A stretch of DNA of 11,913 bases from Ardenticatenales bacterium (GTDB lineage Bacteria > Chloroflexota > Anaerolineae > Ardenticatenales > Ardenticatenaceae), in the NCBI GenBank assembly GCA_013812995.1, contig JACCSL010000736.1, forward strand, positions 1-11,913, read 5' to 3'. Position numbers and translations under genes: made by a program. The first letter of the stretch is position 1. Each line of letters begins with the position of its first letter. Of the stretch, positions 1 to 5,819 are shown in pieces. A model generated the notes under the pieces. The model did not search any database. It saw only the letters and a list, made by a program, of their open reading frames with translations, and was not told the origin of the DNA.

Positions 1-952
1 GGAACTCATCCGACCCGATGCGGCTGGCCTCGGTGGGTAGGTCGTCGAAAAACGGCTCCTCACCAAAGCCGAAGTCGCGCGCGATCTGTCGCATCCCATC
101 CGGCCCCAGCCGCAACCCCAACTGGGCAAAGGTGACATTGCTGGAGAAGGCCAGCGCATGGCCCAGGTCATAGGGTGCATTGCGAACGGGCAGATCAGAG
201 CCGTCGCGAATCGGGAAAGATTCCACGACGAAGATGCCATTCTCATTCTGAAAGCGCTCCGTCAGCGAGGTCTTTCCCTGTGCCAGCGCCCCCGCCATCG
301 TGACAACCTTGAAGACAGAGCCGGGTGTGTAGAGGCCGCGTGTCGCCCGGTTTAAGCGTGGCTGGCTGGGATCGACCTCAATGGCCTCGGCATTTTCGTC
401 ATAGGTGTTGGGGTCATAGATGGGGTGAGATGCCATGGCCAGGATCGCCCCATCACGCGGGTCCATCACGATGACGGCACCCGCGCGATTCCCCAGCAGG
501 TTGTCCGCCGCCTGTTGAAGCGCCGGGCGAATCGTAGTTACCACATCCGCCCCGACGACCTGCTCGTGCAGAATCTCGTCAAAGGCATCAAGCCCTTGCT
601 GCCCCTGAGCACCCCGCAGGTAATCGTCATGGCTCTCCTCCAGTCCGATCTGGAAATAGCGCAGGGTTCGACTGCCGGTGATGTGGACCAGGGGGGGATA
701 AGGGTAGACGCGCTCCCCTCTCCCTTCCGCGTCGAATCGTGTCTCAGCAAGGATACTGCCATCGGCTGCCAGGATGCGGCCCCGATCAATCGACGTCTCT
801 TCTTCAAACTGGCGCTGGAAATCCACCTCCTCGTAGAGACTCTCGGCGCGTACGACGCTCCAGTAGCCCGCGCCGATGCCCACCAGGGCGAAGCAGACAA
901 TGATCAACGTAGCCAGCCGCTGAAAGGGCTGGTCTGGTAGTTTGTATCGCAT
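1..952 (-). CDS. pbpA: Class B penicillin-binding protein (PbpA/FtsI-type transpeptidase), C-terminus cut by the window edge
   Basis: Peptidoglycan D,D-transpeptidase that cross-links new glycan strands outside the membrane. Translating back from ATG at 952 gives 317 open codons reaching the left edge, with no stop. Visible features are a short cytoplasmic tail, one membrane anchor (residues about 11-33), the class B opening RGRILAADGSILAE (58-70), and the transpeptidase domain with the SxxK motif S212-V-F-K215 (in YTPGSVFKVV) and the SxN motif S270-S-N272. The third motif, KTG, must lie beyond the edge. Family members of this type are usually near 480-500 residues, so about two thirds is present. 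The start lies one base after the rodA stop (TAGAATG), so the two are co-translated and very probably form a SEDS polymerase/bPBP complex. The family is certain; the choice of pbpA over ftsI or mrdA rests on the rodA neighbour. Confidence 0.93.
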   Translation of the reverse strand, partial: MRYKLPDQPFQRLATLIIVCFALVGIGAGYWSVVRAESLYEEVDFQRQFEEETSIDRGRILAADGSILAETRFDAEGRGERVYPYPPLVHITGSRTLRYFQIGLEESHDDYLRGAQGQQGLDAFDEILHEQVVGADVVTTIRPALQQAADNLLGNRAGAVIVMDPRDGAILAMASHPIYDPNTYDENAEAIEVDPSQPRLNRATRGLYTPGSVFKVVTMAGALAQGKTSLTERFQNENGIFVVESFPIRDGSDLPVRNAPYDLGHALAFSSNVTFAQLGLRLGPDGMRQIARDFGFGEEPFFDDLPTEASRIGSDEF

Positions 953-953
953 T

Positions 954-2282
954 CTAGACAGGCTCCAGATTTCGATCCCGGCTGATACGCAGCACCATGC
1001 CCAGCAGCGCGTAACTTGTCATAAGACTCGTACCTCCATAAGAGATGAAGGGCAGCGTGATGCCCGTCAGCGGCACCAGCTTCAGCGAGCCCGCCATGAT
1101 AATCAGCGCCTGCATACAGAGCAGTGCCGTGAGCCCCGCTGCCACGAGCTGCTCGAAGCTGTCCGGCGCGCGCATCGCCACATAGAAGCCGCGCAGCAGG
1201 AAGATGAGATAGAGGCCGATGACGGCCAGGATGCCGGCGAGCCCCCATTCCTCGCCGATGGCGGCCAGAATAAAGTCCGAGTGAACGACGGGCACGAAGC
1301 CGGGAAAGCCCTGCCCCAGCCCCTGCCCGAACACGCCACCATGTGCCACCGCGAGCAGCGCCTGAATCAACTGGTATCCCGCGCCCTGGTTAAAGGACCA
1401 GGGATCAAGCCAGACCTCGAAGCGCGTCGCCACGTAGGAGAGAGCCTGGTAGGCGACAAAGGCTCCCAGCATGAAGAAACCGAGGCTCAAGGCCACATAG
1501 TCTATGCGCTGTGTTGCCAGGTAGGCCAGCACGAGGAAGATGGTGAAGAAGAGCAGCGCCGCGCCCAGGTCTCTCTGCAAAATCAGGAGCAACATGGAGA
1601 TGCCCCACATGCCCAGCAGCGGGATAAACACCCAGAGCCAGCGCCGGTCCTGGAAGGGGTGCGTGAGACGCACCGTGGCGAACTTCTCGCGGTGAAAGTC
1701 CAGGAAGCCCGCCAGGAAGAGCACCAGGAGCAGCTTCAGTGGCTCCGAGGGCTGGATGCCAAAGCGGTCTGTGATGGCAAGCACCGAGCGCCCTGGTCCC
1801 TCGCCCACGAAGGAGAGCACAAGGCCCACCGTCAGCAGCAGGATGCCGGGCAGAATCAGAGTGTAGCGGTAGCGCTCGGCGTAGCGCGGTCCCTCGTTCC
1901 ACAGCGTCAGCGCCAGGCAGACGAGCATCCCGATAATCATAGAACTGGTCTGGCGCACGGTGAAGTTGCTCGCCAACCGCTCGATCATCACCAATCCCAT
2001 CCCGTTCATCATCAGGGTGATGGGCAGGAGCATCTCATCGGCGTCGGGGGCCTTCCAGCAGAGAATCAGGTGCATCACCAGCGCGGCCACGCCCAGCACG
2101 ATGGCGGGCCAGTAGCGCTCGACATCGACCCGCCCCTCCAACTGCTGGAGCACGTAGAAGCCCAGCGCGGTCAGGGCGACGGGGAAGAGCAGGAGGAAAA
2201 ACTCCCTTGCTCGCCAGCGGAATCCCACCGCCAACGTCCCTGCGGTGGGCTCGGGGTTTTGTAGCTTTGCAGTGGCGGTCAT
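954..2282 (-). CDS. rodA: RodA/FtsW-family (SEDS) peptidoglycan glycosyltransferase
   Basis: Multi-pass membrane glycosyltransferase of 442 residues that polymerises lipid II into glycan strands with a partner class B PBP. SEDS signatures are clear: FGIQPSEPLKL (174-184), ILQRDLGAALLF (234-245), the loop LDPW (292-295), GQGLGQG (319-325), VVHSDFILAAIGEEWG (332-347), and the C-terminal PLTGITLPFISYGGTS (404-419). D336 in HSDF matches the catalytic aspartate of characterised RodA proteins. The segment HLILCWKAPDADEMLLPI (71-88), preceded by two hydrophobic stretches (about 27-47 and 57-77), resembles the N-terminal extension of actinobacterial RodA, giving about 12 helices rather than 10. Its ATG overlaps the stop of the upstream MTAP gene (ATGA) and its stop is one base before pbpA, so all three are likely translationally coupled. 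FtsW is the alternative name; the RodA-like extension favours rodA. Confidence 0.95.
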   Translation of the reverse strand: MTATAKLQNPEPTAGTLAVGFRWRAREFFLLLFPVALTALGFYVLQQLEGRVDVERYWPAIVLGVAALVMHLILCWKAPDADEMLLPITLMMNGMGLVMIERLASNFTVRQTSSMIIGMLVCLALTLWNEGPRYAERYRYTLILPGILLLTVGLVLSFVGEGPGRSVLAITDRFGIQPSEPLKLLLVLFLAGFLDFHREKFATVRLTHPFQDRRWLWVFIPLLGMWGISMLLLILQRDLGAALLFFTIFLVLAYLATQRIDYVALSLGFFMLGAFVAYQALSYVATRFEVWLDPWSFNQGAGYQLIQALLAVAHGGVFGQGLGQGFPGFVPVVHSDFILAAIGEEWGLAGILAVIGLYLIFLLRGFYVAMRAPDSFEQLVAAGLTALLCMQALIIMAGSLKLVPLTGITLPFISYGGTSLMTSYALLGMVLRISRDRNLEPV

Positions 2283-3154
2283 GAGGCTCCCGGAAAATAC
2301 TTGTCCAGTAGAATGCCCAGCCGCTCCCGCGTCTCTCTGGGGAAGAGGGCCGGATTCGTCAACACAGCATCTTTTATGCCGTCCCAGCAGGGGCTTTCTT
2401 TGTCAGCCAGCAGCGGCACTGCCTGTTGAATCGCTGCCTTGGCGTGGCCCACATTTTTCATCAGCGTGGCGATGACCTTCTCCAGCGTCACCGGCTCCTC
2501 GGCCTCGTGCCAGACATCGTAATCCGTCACATGCGCCATGATCGCGTAGCTCAACTCCGCCTCGCGTGCCAGCTGCGCCTCCGGCACCGCCGTCATGCCG
2601 ATGAGGTCCATGCCCCACTTTCGATAGACGCGCGACTCCGTCTTGGTGCTGAAGCGCGGCCCCTCAATCACGATGAAATCTCCGCCCCGGTGAACCGTCG
2701 CGCCCGTGGCCTCGACTGCCTCGTACAGCACCTCGGAGAGCACCGGGCAGAAGGGGTCCGCCAGCGAGAGGTGTGCCACGATACCCCCGCCGAAGAATGA
2801 GAGCGCCCGCTCCTTCGTGTGATCGAAAAGCCCATCGGGGATGATAATGTGGCCGGGGGCATACTCCTCGCGCAGGCTGCCACACGCGCAGACGCCGATG
2901 ACCCAGCGGCACCCCAGCGCCTTGAGTCCGTAGATGTTGGCGCGACTATTTACCTCGCTCGGGGCGATGCGGTGGCCGCGCCCGTGGCGTGGCAGGAAGG
3001 CAATGCGCTGCCCATGCAGCGTCCCGACGATGAACACATCGCTGGGGTCGCCGAAGGGCGTAGAGAGCCATACTTCTTCGATGTCGCTCAGCCCCTCCAT
3101 CTCGTACAGCCCACTGCCGCCAATCACGCCGATGGCTACCGGTTCTGCTTTCAT
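2279..3154 (-). CDS. mtnP: S-methyl-5'-thioadenosine phosphorylase (MTAP)
   Basis: Soluble phosphorylase of 291 residues that splits methylthioadenosine, the by-product of polyamine synthesis, into adenine and methylthioribose-1-phosphate. It belongs to the trimeric PNP/MTAP family. Motifs are the phosphate loop VIGGSGLYEM (10-19), RHGRGHRIAPSEVNSRAN (56-73), GHIIIPDGLFDHT (101-113), VIEGPRFSTKTESR (162-175), and GMDLIGMTAVPEAQLAREAELSYA (181-204). TDYDVWHE (210-217) carries the two aspartates (D211, D213) that read the 6-amino group of adenine, favouring MTAP over guanosine/inosine or methylthioinosine enzymes. The reading frame stays open to 3289, but ATG at 3154 has AGGAG ten bases upstream, gives the family's usual length, and leaves room for the promoter at 3190-3218. 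It is the first gene of a unit with rodA and pbpA; no other methionine-salvage gene is in view. Confidence 0.95.
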   Translation of the reverse strand: MKAEPVAIGVIGGSGLYEMEGLSDIEEVWLSTPFGDPSDVFIVGTLHGQRIAFLPRHGRGHRIAPSEVNSRANIYGLKALGCRWVIGVCACGSLREEYAPGHIIIPDGLFDHTKERALSFFGGGIVAHLSLADPFCPVLSEVLYEAVEATGATVHRGGDFIVIEGPRFSTKTESRVYRKWGMDLIGMTAVPEAQLAREAELSYAIMAHVTDYDVWHEAEEPVTLEKVIATLMKNVGHAKAAIQQAVPLLADKESPCWDGIKDAVLTNPALFPRETRERLGILLDKYFPGAS

Positions 3155-3164
3155 AGAATTTTTG

Positions 3165-3169
3165 CTCCT
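3165..3169 (-). promoter_or_regulatory. Ribosome binding site fixing the MTAP start
   Basis: AGGAG on the minus strand, 10 bases before ATG at 3154. It supports this start over the upstream in-frame codon at 3289, which would add 45 residues unrelated to the family. Confidence 0.8.
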
Positions 3170-3189
3170 AGTATAGTCTCCGCGCGGCG

Positions 3190-3218
3190 ATTGTAGCCGA
3201 CGCTCAGGCAGGCGGCAA
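3190..3218 (-). promoter_or_regulatory. Probable sigma70-type promoter of the MTAP-rodA-pbpA unit
   Basis: On the minus strand TTGCCG (3218-3213) and TACAAT (3195-3190) are separated by exactly 17 bases. They match the consensus at 4/6 and 5/6 positions. The expected transcript start, near 3183, leaves a leader of about 29 bases with the AGGAG site. It lies in the divergent gap shared with the small membrane-protein gene. Confidence 0.6.
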
Positions 3219-3240
3219 AGCGCCTGGCAACCTTTTTGCT

Positions 3241-3254
3241 TCTTACGCGTAAGA
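3241..3254. repeat. 14-bp perfect palindrome in the divergent intergenic region (possible operator)
   Basis: TCTTACGCGTAAGA is its own reverse complement. It sits 42 bases before the start of the plus-strand membrane-protein gene and just upstream of the minus-strand promoter. Its position suits a regulator serving either or both directions. No protein can be assigned, and chance cannot be excluded. Confidence 0.4.
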
Positions 3255-3295
3255 TTCCACAGAACCACGCTGTACCACTGAAAGGACATAGTTCC

Positions 3296-3550
3296 ATGAA
3301 TATTATCTGGTGGATTATCATCGGAGGCATCGCCGGCTGGATGGCCAGCAAGGTGATGGACACAGGTGACCGACAGGGCTGTCTCTTCGACATCATCCTG
3401 GGTATCCTCGGTGGGATGCTCGGTGGGTGGCTATTGACCAACCTTGGCCTAGGGATGCAGCAGGATTTCTGGGGGAGCCTCTTCACGGCGTTCCTGGGAG
3501 CCGTTCTTCTGCTCTTTATCAGGAAGCAGTTCTTCGGCAGGCGGAGATAG
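3296..3550 (+). CDS. Small GlsB/YeaQ/YmgE-family (transglycosylase-associated) membrane protein
   Basis: An 84-residue hydrophobic protein with the family's layout: a tryptophan-rich first helix (MNIIWWIIIGGIAGWMASKVM, 1-21), a short polar loop, a glycine-rich second helix (FDIILGILGGMLGGWLL, about 31-47), a third helix (FLGAVLLLFIRK, about 66-77), and a basic tail (GRRR). Members lie in the inner membrane and are often stress-induced; their molecular role is unknown despite the label 'transglycosylase-associated'. An in-frame codon at 3236 would add 20 residues, but ATG at 3296 has AAGGA about nine bases upstream and begins exactly at the family's N-terminus. It is a single-gene unit: divergent from MTAP on the left and closed by a strong terminator on the right. 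Confidence 0.88.
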   Translation: MNIIWWIIIGGIAGWMASKVMDTGDRQGCLFDIILGILGGMLGGWLLTNLGLGMQQDFWGSLFTAFLGAVLLLFIRKQFFGRRR

Positions 3551-3568
3551 TCAGGGTAAAAACACAGG

Positions 3569-3594
3569 AACCGGGCCATCTGGCCCGGTTTTTT
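3569..3594 (+). terminator. Rho-independent terminator after the small membrane protein
   Basis: The inverted repeat AACCGGGCCA/TGGCCCGGTT (3569-3578 and 3581-3590) is followed at once by six T residues (3589-3594). It is a G/C-rich stem with a run of U, 18 bases past the stop codon. It separates the small membrane-protein gene from malQ. Confidence 0.92.
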
Positions 3595-3611
3595 GTTGGG
3601 ATTTTCGCGAG

Positions 3612-3645
3612 ATGCCAAATGCACGGGGCCATGATATGATGGCCC
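3612..3645 (+). promoter_or_regulatory. Probable malQ promoter with a palindrome over the -10 box
   Basis: ATGCCA (3612-3617) and TATGAT (3635-3640) are 17 bases apart and match sigma70 boxes at 4/6 and 5/6. The perfect inverted repeat GGGCCAT (3626-3632) / ATGGCCC (3639-3645), with a six-base centre, brackets the -10 box, which is where a repressor would block polymerase. A further GGGCCAT lies at 3666-3672, over the ribosome binding site. The repressor is unknown. Confidence 0.55.
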
Positions 3646-3676
3646 GAACTCACCTTACTTTTGGAGGGCCATATTA

Positions 3677-5200
3677 ATGAAATTACCCCGCTCGAGCGGC
3701 ATCTTGTTGCACCCTACCTCGCTCCCTGGCCGATATGGCATCGGCGATCTGGGAGAGTCGGCCTATCGCTTCGTGGATTTTCTCGTCGAGTGCGGGCAGC
3801 GCTGGTGGCAGATCATGCCCCTTGGCCCGACGGGCTACGGCGACTCGCCCTATCAGAGCTTCTCGGCCTTCGCGGGCAACCCCATGCTCCTGAGCCTGGA
3901 ATGGATGGTCAGTGATGGCCTCCTCCCCGCCGACGCGCTGGACGATGCACCGGCGTTTTCCCAGGATCGCGTGGATTATGGCGAGGTCCAGCGCTGGAAG
4001 ATGGCGCTGCTGGGGGATGTCTTCGCCCACTTCGCCGAGCGCGCCAGCGATGCCGAGAAGGGGCAGTTCTGGCACTTCATCGACACGAACCGGGGCTGGC
4101 TCAATGATTTCGCGCTCTTCATGGCGCTCAAGGAGCACTTCAACGCGTCCTGGAACGAGTGGCCGGAGGATATCCGCCGCCGCGACACCAACGCGCTTCA
4201 GCACTGGTACCAGCAGTTGGAACCCGAGGTGGGCCGCCATCGTCTGCTGCAATTTCTCTTCTGGCGACAGTGGCAGGAACTCAAACGCTACGCCAACGAG
4301 CGACAGGTCGGCATCATCGGCGATATTCCCATCTTCGTGGCCTATGACAGCGCCGATGTCTGGGCCTTCCCCGATCTGTTCCACCTGGACGAGCAGGGCA
4401 ATCCCACCGTTGTGGCCGGGGTTCCCCCCGATTATTTCTCCGCGACGGGGCAGCGCTGGGGCAACCCGCTCTACCGCTGGGACCGTTTGGCCGAGCGCGG
4501 TTTTGATTGGTGGGTGGGTCGGCTCGCCACTGCCTTCGCCTCCGTCGATGTTGTCCGCCTCGATCACTTCCGCGCCTTCGAGGCGTACTGGGAGATTCCT
4601 GCCAGCGAGCCCACCGCCGAGAATGGGCGCTGGGTCAAGGCTCAGGGGGCCGATCTCTTCCGCGCGGTTCGCCACCACCTGGGCGAGCGACCCATCATCG
4701 CCGAGAATCTGGGCGTCATCACCAAGGAGGTCGAGGCGCTGCGCAAGGAGTTCGAGTTCCCCGGAATGCGCGTGCTCCAATTTGCCTTCGACGAGGACCC
4801 CAAGAATATCCACCTGCCGCACAACTACCGCGTGAACACCGTGGTCTACACGGGGACGCACGACAACGATACCACGCTGGGCTGGTGGAACACGCAGAGC
4901 GAAGCAGCCCAGTATGAGGTGCTACGCTACTTGGGACGCCACCACCTGCCGCCGCTCCGCATCGTGCCGCAACTGGTGCGCCAGGCCATGCGCTCCATTG
5001 CAGCGGTCTCGATCTTCCCGATGCAGGACATTCTCAATCTGGGGAGTGACGCGCGCATGAACACACCGGGGGCCGCTGGCGGGAACTGGGCCTGGCGCTT
5101 CCAGCACCAGCAGCTCACCGGCCACCTGAGCCGCTGGCTCTACGAGATGACCAAGCTCTACGGACGCCTGCCCACGCAGAAGGTAGATCCCACCTCGTAG
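3677..5200 (+). CDS. malQ: 4-alpha-glucanotransferase (amylomaltase, GH77)
   Basis: Cytoplasmic disproportionating enzyme that moves glucan segments between maltodextrins, used in glycogen/starch and maltose metabolism. The 507-residue protein is full length for the short bacterial GH77 type. The N-terminus SSGILLHPTSLPGRYGIGDLG (6-26) and LGPTGYGDSPYQSFSAFAGNP (49-69) are typical. All three catalytic acids are present: nucleophile D296 in VRLDHFRAFEAYW, acid/base E343 in IIAENLGVIT, and D396 in YTGTHDNDTTLGWW. The 250s-type loop (GVPPDYFSATGQRWGNPLY, 248-266) is intact. The ATG has GGAGGG eight bases upstream. The gene stands alone between a terminator and a hairpin; no other glycogen or maltose genes are nearby, so its substrate source is not shown by context. 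Confidence 0.97.
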   Translation: MKLPRSSGILLHPTSLPGRYGIGDLGESAYRFVDFLVECGQRWWQIMPLGPTGYGDSPYQSFSAFAGNPMLLSLEWMVSDGLLPADALDDAPAFSQDRVDYGEVQRWKMALLGDVFAHFAERASDAEKGQFWHFIDTNRGWLNDFALFMALKEHFNASWNEWPEDIRRRDTNALQHWYQQLEPEVGRHRLLQFLFWRQWQELKRYANERQVGIIGDIPIFVAYDSADVWAFPDLFHLDEQGNPTVVAGVPPDYFSATGQRWGNPLYRWDRLAERGFDWWVGRLATAFASVDVVRLDHFRAFEAYWEIPASEPTAENGRWVKAQGADLFRAVRHHLGERPIIAENLGVITKEVEALRKEFEFPGMRVLQFAFDEDPKNIHLPHNYRVNTVVYTGTHDNDTTLGWWNTQSEAAQYEVLRYLGRHHLPPLRIVPQLVRQAMRSIAAVSIFPMQDILNLGSDARMNTPGAAGGNWAWRFQHQQLTGHLSRWLYEMTKLYGRLPTQKVDPTS

Positions 5201-5218
5201 CAGCGCGCGTCTCTTTAC

Positions 5219-5279
5219 AGCAAACACTTTATGCGGATTGCCTGACAGCCTGGGCAATCCGCATTTCATACCGTTTGCT
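5219..5279 (+). terminator. Two-tier hairpin after malQ (possible terminator)
   Basis: The inner stem ATGCGGATTGCC (5231-5242) / GGCAATCCGCAT (5253-5264) is a perfect 12 bp with a 10-base loop. The outer arms AGCAAAC (5219-5225) / GTTTGCT (5273-5279) add seven more pairs across an internal loop. It starts 18 bases past the malQ stop. There is no T run, only TTTC, so it may end transcripts weakly, protect mRNA 3' ends, or be a small repeat unit. Confidence 0.55.
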
Positions 5280-5301
5280 ATCATGACGAGGAGAGTCATC
5301 T

Positions 5302-5754
5302 GTGAATTGGAAGGGTGGTTGGCTTTGGTGGTTTCTCCTTCTTTTATCAGTGTTAGTCGGCTCTGTTTGGGTTTTAGCAAACACTGAATTTACCACGAAG
5401 AGTCACCATATTGAACTCTTTGCGAATGCTATGTCCCTAACAACTCTCTTCACTATCATCTGCGCGCTTGATAACCTGAAGGAGCGGTTTGCGCGTGCTT
5501 TGGCTTCATTGATATATTGGTTTTCGTTCTTCAGTCTCTATGGTAGCTACCAGGATAGACCTTGGTTCGCCCAGAAACCAGCTGGGGGATGCGATGGCCC
5601 CAGCTATGGTTGGTACACCTTTGAGAACCCTCCTATGTACGATATGTTATTGACCGTGTGGCTTTTTGCAGTCGTCATAGGCATTGCGGGCTTTTTGCTT
5701 TTGTGGGCAGCCTTCAGACTTGGGAAATTTGTTCTCGCTCGCTTTCCTTCTTGA
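5302..5754 (+). CDS. Orphan membrane protein of unknown function
   Basis: I do not recognise this 150-residue protein. It begins at GTG with GAGGAG eight bases upstream. It has four likely membrane segments: WLWWFLLLLSVLVGSVWVLA (7-26), around 39-57, around 66-82, and MLLTVWLFAVVIGIAGFLLLWAAF (115-138). Between the third and fourth is a polar loop (82-114) containing DRPWFAQKPAGGCDGPSYGWY with one cysteine (C97). The loop after segment two is charged (DNLKERFARA). Base composition is visibly more A/T-rich than the neighbours, with codons such as TTA and ATA that are rare in flanking genes, which suggests recent acquisition. It lies between a hairpin and a heptamer repeat run; its TGA stop falls inside the first repeat. 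The good ribosome binding site and coherent membrane topology argue that it is a real gene. Confidence 0.7.
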   Translation: MNWKGGWLWWFLLLLSVLVGSVWVLANTEFTTKSHHIELFANAMSLTTLFTIICALDNLKERFARALASLIYWFSFFSLYGSYQDRPWFAQKPAGGCDGPSYGWYTFENPPMYDMLLTVWLFAVVIGIAGFLLLWAAFRLGKFVLARFPS

Positions 5755-5792
5755 CTTTTGACCTTTGACTTTTGACCTTTGACTTTTGCCTT
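5751..5792. repeat. Heptanucleotide tandem repeat, six copies of TTGACYT
   Basis: Six consecutive seven-base units fill most of the gap between the membrane-protein stop and the nicotinate phosphoribosyltransferase gene. Five read TTGACTT or TTGACCT in strict alternation, and the sixth is the variant TTGCCTT. The alternation means the unit can also be read as a 14-mer. The repeat begins inside the stop codon of the upstream gene. Each unit contains a -35-like TTGAC, but no matching -10 box follows at the right distance. Confidence 0.9.
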
Positions 5793-5819
5793 TCCGTTCA
5801 CCCTCCAGGAGCCCCACCC

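Noticed and set aside
425..940. A 171-codon plus-strand open frame
   Set aside because: Antisense to the penicillin-binding protein, whose SxxK and SxN motifs lie on the minus strand.
942..2264. A 440-codon plus-strand open frame
   Set aside because: It is the antisense shadow of rodA. It is extremely rich in Gln, His, Glu and Arg with no domain pattern, while the opposite strand encodes an obvious SEDS protein.
3155..3289. N-terminal extension of MTAP from an upstream start at 3289
   Set aside because: The 45 added residues are not MTAP-like, they cover the probable promoter, and the downstream ATG has a good ribosome binding site.
3683..4861. A 392-codon minus-strand open frame
   Set aside because: Antisense to malQ, whose catalytic motifs are all intact. 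The long open frame is a by-product of high-GC codon use.
5751..5792. CRISPR array or multiple promoters in the heptamer run
   Set aside because: There are no spacers between units, so it is not CRISPR. The TTGAC boxes are not followed by a -10 box at 16-18 bases.
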